Shown here one piece after another: positions 59,798 through 64,000 of a stretch of 64,000 nucleotides of DNA. The translations under genes were made by a program, and so were the position numbers. Origin of the DNA: Streptomyces cadmiisoli (GTDB taxonomy: Bacteria > Actinomycetota > Actinomycetes > Streptomycetales > Streptomycetaceae). Location of the stretch: contig NZ_CP030073.1 in the NCBI RefSeq assembly GCF_003261055.1, positions 3,658,001 to 3,722,000 of the forward strand, read 5' to 3'. A model generated the notes under the pieces. That model searched no databases and was not told the origin of the DNA. It saw only the letters and a program-made list of their open reading frames with translations. How positions within the stretch are numbered: the first letter of the stretch is position 1; every line of letters starts with the position of its first letter.

Positions 59798-61060
59798 TCA
59801 GGCGGCGGAGCCCGCCTTCCAGTCGGCCCAGCTCATGTTCCAGCCGTTGAGGCCGTTGTCCGGGGCGATGGTCTTGTCGCCGGTGTTCTGGACGACCACG
59901 ACGTCACCGATGACCGAGTTGTCGAAGAACCAGGATCCCGGCGTGTTGGGGTCGTTGGCGCCCTTGGTGTCCGACAGGCCGACGCAGCCGTGGCTGGTGT
60001 TGACGCTGCCGAAGATGGACTTGGCACCCCAGTAGTTGCCGTGGATGAAGGTGCCGGAGGTCGACAGGCGCATGGCGTGCGGCACGTCCTTGATGTCGTA
60101 CTCGCCCTTGCCGTCGTCGTCGGTGAAGCCGACCGTCGCACCGTTCATCCGGGTCTCCTTGAACTTCTCGGAGATCACCATCTGGCCCTCGTACGTCTTG
60201 TTCTCGGGGGCGCCGGCGGAGATCGGGATGGTCTTGACGACCTTGCCGTCCTGCGTGACCTTCATCTGCTTGGTCTGCGCGTCGACGTAGGAGACCTGGT
60301 TGCGGCCGATGGTGAAGGAGACCGTCTTCTGCTGGACGCCGTAGACGCCCTCTGCGCCCTCGACACCGTCGAGCGCCAGCTTCAGCGTGACGGTGGAGCC
60401 TTCCTTCCAGTACGCCTCGGGGCGGCAGTCCATCCGGTTGGCGTTGAACCAGTGGCAGGCCACCTCCTGGCCGCTGCTGGTGCTGACCGTGACGCCCTTC
60501 TGGACCTCGGCCTTGTTGGTGATCGCCTTGTCGAAGTTGATCGAGACCGGCATGCCCACGCCGACGGTGGTGCCGTCGTCCGGCGTGAAGTTGCCTATGA
60601 AGCTGTTGTCCGGGGAGACGGTGGTGAACGAGGCGTTCTCGTGGGCCTCGCGGCCCTTGGCGTCCTCCGCGGTCACCGCGATCTTGTAGGTGGTGGCCCG
60701 CTCCAGCTGGCCGGTGGGCTTCCAACTGGCCTTGTCGGCGGATATCTCGCCCTCGACGGCGGTGCCGTCGGAGGTGGTCATCTTCACCTCGGTGAGCGTG
60801 CCCTTGCCCACGGTGACGGCGGCGGAGTTGTTGATGGAGGCGTTGGCCGAGCCGTCCTTCGGCGTGATCTTGATCTGGGCCTCGGAGCTCTTCTGCGCCG
60901 CCGCCTCGTCGACCTTGGCCTGCGAGGTGTCGTTGCCGTCGTCTCCGGAAGCCTCGCTGCCGCCGGAGCACGCCGAGAGCACCAGCACACCGCCGAGCAG
61001 TACGGACGCGGCCCGCAGGCCCTTGCGCCGCTTACTGTTCGTTATCACACGCTTCTCCAT
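59798..61060 (-). CDS. lipoprotein L,D-transpeptidase (YkuD) with Ig-like domains
   Basis: A 420-aa lipoprotein. The signal peptide ends in the lipobox LSAC (Cys 31). A Ser/Asp-rich linker and two Ig-like domains (about 60-250, e.g. YKIAVTAEDAKGREAHENAS) precede the YkuD domain. Catalytic residues are in TFIHGNYWG and SHGCVGLSD (Cys 359). It makes 3-3 cross-links in peptidoglycan outside the membrane. The ATG at 61060 is the family N-terminus; 36 open codons further up lack a signal peptide. Confidence 0.9.
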   Translation of the reverse strand: MEKRVITNSKRRKGLRAASVLLGGVLVLSACSGGSEASGDDGNDTSQAKVDEAAAQKSSEAQIKITPKDGSANASINNSAAVTVGKGTLTEVKMTTSDGTAVEGEISADKASWKPTGQLERATTYKIAVTAEDAKGREAHENASFTTVSPDNSFIGNFTPDDGTTVGVGMPVSINFDKAITNKAEVQKGVTVSTSSGQEVACHWFNANRMDCRPEAYWKEGSTVTLKLALDGVEGAEGVYGVQQKTVSFTIGRNQVSYVDAQTKQMKVTQDGKVVKTIPISAGAPENKTYEGQMVISEKFKETRMNGATVGFTDDDGKGEYDIKDVPHAMRLSTSGTFIHGNYWGAKSIFGSVNTSHGCVGLSDTKGANDPNTPGSWFFDNSVIGDVVVVQNTGDKTIAPDNGLNGWNMSWADWKAGSAA

Positions 61061-61220
61061 CGTCGCCGATTCCCCAAAACCCCAAGAATCCCCGTTAAGA
61101 ACTTTCAACGCTACGACCGGTTCGTCCCGTTCCACATTCCTCGAATGTGTGGGGCACACCACTTTCACCCTGTGACGAGTGGTGCGGGTGTCGGTCCGTG
61201 CGCCACTTGAGACGAGAAAA

Positions 61221-61246
61221 CCCCGGGCAGCGGTTGCCGCCCGGGG
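61221..61246. terminator. hairpin terminator
   Basis: The stem CCCCGGGC with GCCCGGGG (10-nt loop), flanked by AAAA and TTTT-like runs, lies just downstream of the small minus-strand gene at 61268. Confidence 0.75.
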
Positions 61247-61267
61247 TCAGGTTTTCCCCGGACCGCG

Positions 61268-61630
61268 TCAGCCGACCCGTTCCTCCGCGCCGCCCTGTTC
61301 GTCTTCCCGGTCGTCGGCCACATCATCCTCGTCGAGGTCCCAGTCGGGCGAGTCCGGGTCGTAGTCGACCGGTTCGCTGCTCCAGGAGGCCTGTTGCAGC
61401 TCGATCCCCGGCACCTGTCCGACCAGGTCGAAGGGGTCCACCAGGTAGGCGAGGGCCTCCGCCGTGTCTTCCGTCACAGCGCTCTCGGCGTGCACCCGCT
61501 CCTGCGCCGGCAGCTCCGGGTCGTCGGTGATCCGCCGCAGCGCGGCCCCGGTCACCGCCTCCTCGTCGTGGATCTCGATGACGACTTCCACTCGAAGCCG
61601 TACAAAACGTGATGTCTCTGGAGTGCTCAT
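61268..61630 (-). CDS. acidic hypothetical protein
   Basis: A 120-aa protein with a compact N-terminal domain (FVRLRVEVVIEIHDEEAVTG, ALRRITDDPELPAQERVHAE) and a very acidic tail (DSPDWDLDEDDVADDREDEQ). I recall similar small proteins in Streptomyces without a function. It is cytosolic. It diverges from the sortase-substrate gene. Confidence 0.65.
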   Translation of the reverse strand: MSTPETSRFVRLRVEVVIEIHDEEAVTGAALRRITDDPELPAQERVHAESAVTEDTAEALAYLVDPFDLVGQVPGIELQQASWSSEPVDYDPDSPDWDLDEDDVADDREDEQGGAEERVG

Positions 61631-61739
61631 GCCCGGAGAGTACGGCCCCGGGCCCCCGCGACTTTCCCACGACCCGCGGCTTTCACTAGCATCGCTCCAC
61701 ACGGCCAATTCGCCAGCGTCACAAGGGGATCGATATTCC

Positions 61740-62042
61740 GTGTCATCCGCTCGTCGTCCGTTGCTGACCGCCACCGCCGCGGGCACCCTGCTGGGCGCCC
61801 TGTGGTTCGTCCCGTCCGCGAACGCGACGGGGGACGAGCCGGGGAGAGAACGGCCCTCGGTGACCCGGACGACGCAGGCCAGGTTCGCCACCACGGCGAT
61901 CGGCACGGAGACCGACGGCACCCGGCTGGCCGACACGGGCAGCTTCGACAGCACCCCGTACGTCGTCGGCGGTTCGTTCTGCCTGGCCCTGGGCGCCGGA
62001 TTCGTCGTCTACTCGGTGCGCCGGGAGCGTCTGGGCTTCTGA
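61740..62042 (+). CDS. small LAXTG sortase-anchored surface protein
   Basis: A 100-aa protein with an N-terminal signal peptide (residues 1-30, SARRPLLTATAAGTLLGALW), a short polar mature region, the sorting motif LADTG near residue 63, a hydrophobic helix (PYVVGGSFCLALGAGFVVYS) and a basic tail (VRRERLGF). This is the layout of class E sortase substrates that recognise LAXTG in Streptomyces. GTG start behind AAGGGG. The mature exposed part would be only about 30 residues. Confidence 0.75.
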   Translation: MSSARRPLLTATAAGTLLGALWFVPSANATGDEPGRERPSVTRTTQARFATTAIGTETDGTRLADTGSFDSTPYVVGGSFCLALGAGFVVYSVRRERLGF

Positions 62043-62087
62043 AAAGGGGTTTGACGTGTCCTCGACCCCGGCGTCATAGTCCCGATC

Positions 62088-62894
62088 ATGAAGAGATCAT
62101 CGGGTGCGCGGTGGAGCGCCACGGTCGCCGTGAGCGCGCTGTCGCTCGCCCTCATCACGGGCTGTGCCGAGGCCGGCTCGGACGACTCCGGGGATTCCAA
62201 GGGATCCGGCTCGGGCTCGTCGGCCGCCGCGAAGGCCCTGAGCGCCACAGAACTGAAGAAGCTGATCATCGCCGAGGGCGATGTCGAGGGGTACAAGGTC
62301 GAGGCCACCGACGCCTCTTTCCCCAAGGCCAAGAGCGAGGTGAAGGTCGACAAGGCGGAGTGCGAGCCGCTCGCCTTCGCCATGGCCGGGCTCGCGCCGG
62401 GTGACTCGTCCGCCGAGGCGAGCAGCCAGGCCACCGAGGAGAAGAAGCCGTCGGACACCGCCTCCGACTCCCTGGAGGACCTGGCGTCGGGTGAGATGGA
62501 GGACGCCCTCACCGACGCCATGAGCGTCAGGATGACCGTCGTGGGCCTGTCCTCCTACGAGGGCGACGGCGCCGAGAAGACGTTCAAGTCCGTGTCCGAC
62601 GCGGTCGCGGGCTGCGCCGGCGGCTTCACCGTCGCCGCGCAGGGCGAGGAGCAGAAGCTCACCGGGATCGCCTCGGTGAAGGCCTCCGGCACCGGCGACG
62701 AGTCGGTGCGGTTCTCCTCCACCGCCCCGACGGAGGAGTCGGGTGGCGAGCCGGTCAAGGTGCTCACCGAGGTGGTGCGGCACGGCGGCACCATCGCCAC
62801 GTACTACTCCGTCGACCTCGGCTCGATGCTCACGGGTGAGGACCCCCGGATGCCGACGCCGGTCATCGAGGCCCAGGCCGCCAAGCTGAAGTGA
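62088..62894 (+). CDS. secreted lipoprotein of unknown function
   Basis: A 268-aa lipoprotein. The signal peptide with lipobox ITGC (Cys 26) is followed by a Gly/Ser/Asp-rich linker (about 27-50). The mature domain begins near LSATELKKLIIAEGDVEGYK. The pattern resembles actinobacterial PknH/LppP-type sensor lipoproteins, which I would not assign firmly. A hairpin terminator follows. Confidence 0.75.
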   Translation: MKRSSGARWSATVAVSALSLALITGCAEAGSDDSGDSKGSGSGSSAAAKALSATELKKLIIAEGDVEGYKVEATDASFPKAKSEVKVDKAECEPLAFAMAGLAPGDSSAEASSQATEEKKPSDTASDSLEDLASGEMEDALTDAMSVRMTVVGLSSYEGDGAEKTFKSVSDAVAGCAGGFTVAAQGEEQKLTGIASVKASGTGDESVRFSSTAPTEESGGEPVKVLTEVVRHGGTIATYYSVDLGSMLTGEDPRMPTPVIEAQAAKLK

Positions 62895-62975
62895 CCCACC
62901 GGGGCCCCGCCGTCGTCGTACGGAGGGGCCCCGTGCGTGTTCCCGCAAGGGGCCGGTGCCGGTCACCGCGCGGCG

Positions 62976-63010
62976 CCGGGGCCGGCCGCGGTCACCGCGG
63001 CCGGCCCCGG
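62976..63010. terminator. strong bidirectional terminator
   Basis: A 16-bp perfect stem (62976-62991 with 62995-63010), 3-nt loop, lies between the convergent lipoprotein and hutH genes. A further GGGGCCCC dyad lies at about 62900-62932. Confidence 0.8.
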
Positions 63011-63017
63011 GCCACGG

Positions 63018-64000
63018 TCACTGCAGCGGGCCGGTGACCGCCTCCGCCGCAGCGACCAGCCGTCCCTCGCGTACGAAGACGTCCGCCGCCGCGAGGTCGG
63101 GCGCCAGGAAGCGGTCCGGTCCCGGGCCCGCCACCCCCGCCGCGCGCACCGCGTCGATGACCGCCCGCGAGGCCGGGGCCGGCTCCAGCCCTTCGCGCAG
63201 TTCTATGGCGCGGGTCGCGGCGTACAGTTCGACGGCGATCACCCGCGCGAGGCTGTCCACGGCCGTGCGCAGCTTGCGTGCCGCGGACCAGCCCATCGAG
63301 ACATGGTCCTCCTGCATCGCCGAGGACGGGATCGAGTCCACCGACGCCGGTACGGCGAGCCGCTTCATCTCGCTGACCAGCGCGGCCTGCGTGTACTGGG
63401 CGATCATCAGCCCGCTGTCCACCCCGGCGTCGTCCGCGAGGAACGGCGGCAGTCCGTGGCTGCGGTTCTTGTCCAGCAGCCGGTCCGTACGGCGCTCGGC
63501 GATCGACGCGAGGTCGGCGGCGGCGATGGCGAGGAAGTCCAGGACGTAGGCGACCGGGGCGCCGTGGAAGTTGCCGTTCGACTCGACCCGTCCGCCCCCG
63601 GTGCCGAAGCCGTCGAGGAGGACGACGGGGTTGTCCACCGCGGCGGCCAGTTCGCGGTCGGCGACCAGGCGGGCGTGGGCCAGCGTGTCCCGTCCGGCAC
63701 CGGCCACCTGCGGGGCGCACCGCACGGAGTAGGCGTCCTGGACCCGGGGCGCGTCGTCCTGGTGATGACCGGTCAGGCCCGAACCCTTCAGCACGGCCAG
63801 CATGTTGGCGGCGCTGGCGCCCTGGCCGGGGTGCGGGCGGATGGCGTGCAGTTCGGGGGCGAGCACCCGGTCCGTGCCGAGCAGGGCCTCCAGCGAAAGG
63901 GCCGCGGTGACGTCGGCGGACTTGTAGAGGGTGTCCAGGTCGGCGAGGGCCATCAGCAGCATGCCGAGCATGCCGTCGGTGCCGTTGAGGAGGGCGAGGC
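63018..64000 (-). CDS. hutH: histidine ammonia-lyase, C-terminal part
   Basis: About 327 residues of a histidine ammonia-lyase, which deaminates histidine to urocanate in the Hut pathway. Family blocks: HPGQGASAANMLAVL, RVQDAYSVRCAPQV with its conserved Tyr-Ser-x-Arg, ESNGNFHGAPVAYVLD and SSAMQEDHVSMGWSAARKLR. The MIO cofactor-forming Ala-Ser-Gly lies further N-terminal, outside the window. The gene is open to the window edge, so the start is not seen. Confidence 0.88.
   Translation of the reverse strand, partial: LALLNGTDGMLGMLLMALADLDTLYKSADVTAALSLEALLGTDRVLAPELHAIRPHPGQGASAANMLAVLKGSGLTGHHQDDAPRVQDAYSVRCAPQVAGAGRDTLAHARLVADRELAAAVDNPVVLLDGFGTGGGRVESNGNFHGAPVAYVLDFLAIAAADLASIAERRTDRLLDKNRSHGLPPFLADDAGVDSGLMIAQYTQAALVSEMKRLAVPASVDSIPSSAMQEDHVSMGWSAARKLRTAVDSLARVIAVELYAATRAIELREGLEPAPASRAVIDAVRAAGVAGPGPDRFLAPDLAAADVFVREGRLVAAAEAVTGPLQ

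Noticed and set aside
1..64000. tRNA, rRNA and riboswitch genes
   Set aside because: Reading both strands I found no cloverleaf with a plausible anticodon arm and TTCGA loop, and no recognisable riboswitch; a covariance-model scan would be decisive.

Overview
High-GC actinobacterial DNA, almost certainly a Streptomyces chromosome. The evidence is third-position G/C bias, GTG and TTG starts, and Streptomyces-typical families: a LAL-type LuxR regulator, an LAXTG sortase substrate, pSAM2-type plasmid genes and a long secreted S8 protease. No rRNA, tRNA or CRISPR array was recognised. Two conserved core blocks frame a long accessory region.

Core block 1 (1-8654): end of greA, a DrrAB-type ABC exporter behind a palindromic operator, threonine dehydratase ilvA, a MarR regulator, a sigma-like helix-turn-helix protein with a small membrane partner, metB, a membrane-anchored conserved protein and msrA. 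Core block 2 (about 53900-64000): S8 protease, a MacB/FtsX-type ABC transporter, a lipoprotein L,D-transpeptidase, an LAXTG surface protein, a lipoprotein and the 3' part of hutH.

Accessory region, left part (8655-22660): two small genes sharing a Y-Q-x4-Q-T-I-N motif with a possible third relative; a defence-like operon of DNA methyltransferase, DUF262 protein and MAE_28990-type HEPN nuclease; a kinase-fold phosphotransferase; broken IS5- and IS701-family transposases; two tandem paralogues with homogenised 3' halves; frameshifted phage terminase remnants; and an XRE-TPR regulator with a divergent ATPase. Middle part (22970-30586): a pSAM2-like actinomycete integrative and conjugative element (GntR repressor, Pra-like activator, FtsK-type transfer protein, small spread proteins, a frameshifted rolling-circle Rep), ending in a large serine integrase instead of the usual xis/int pair.

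The most unusual structure is at 30771-38200. A DUF4291 gene on the minus strand is split at its Met-Thr-Trp/Ile-Lys-Pro codons. Four gene modules of about 1.3-2.1 kb lie between the halves. Every junction carries the same dyad site, GGCTTGA-9 nt-TCAAGCC inside a longer imperfect palindrome, and the outer two junctions are hybrids with the host gene. No recombinase lies inside. The module next to the 5' half carries an intact DUF4291 gene whose copy of the target core is changed only by synonymous substitutions. This looks like an integron-like, recombinase-less cassette array in a protein gene, with a target-recoded rescue copy.

Right accessory part (38349-53890): a MerR-regulated pair of HEAT-like genes, a second msrA, a YihY-type membrane protein, an Mrr nuclease-TerD fusion, SRPBCC proteins, a LAL regulator divergent from an epoxide hydrolase, a two-gene CBASS-like system (CD-NTase and SLATT two-TM effector) separated by 35-bp tandem repeats, a glyoxalase-fold protein, and a zinc alcohol dehydrogenase divergent from an XRE/MmyB-type regulator.
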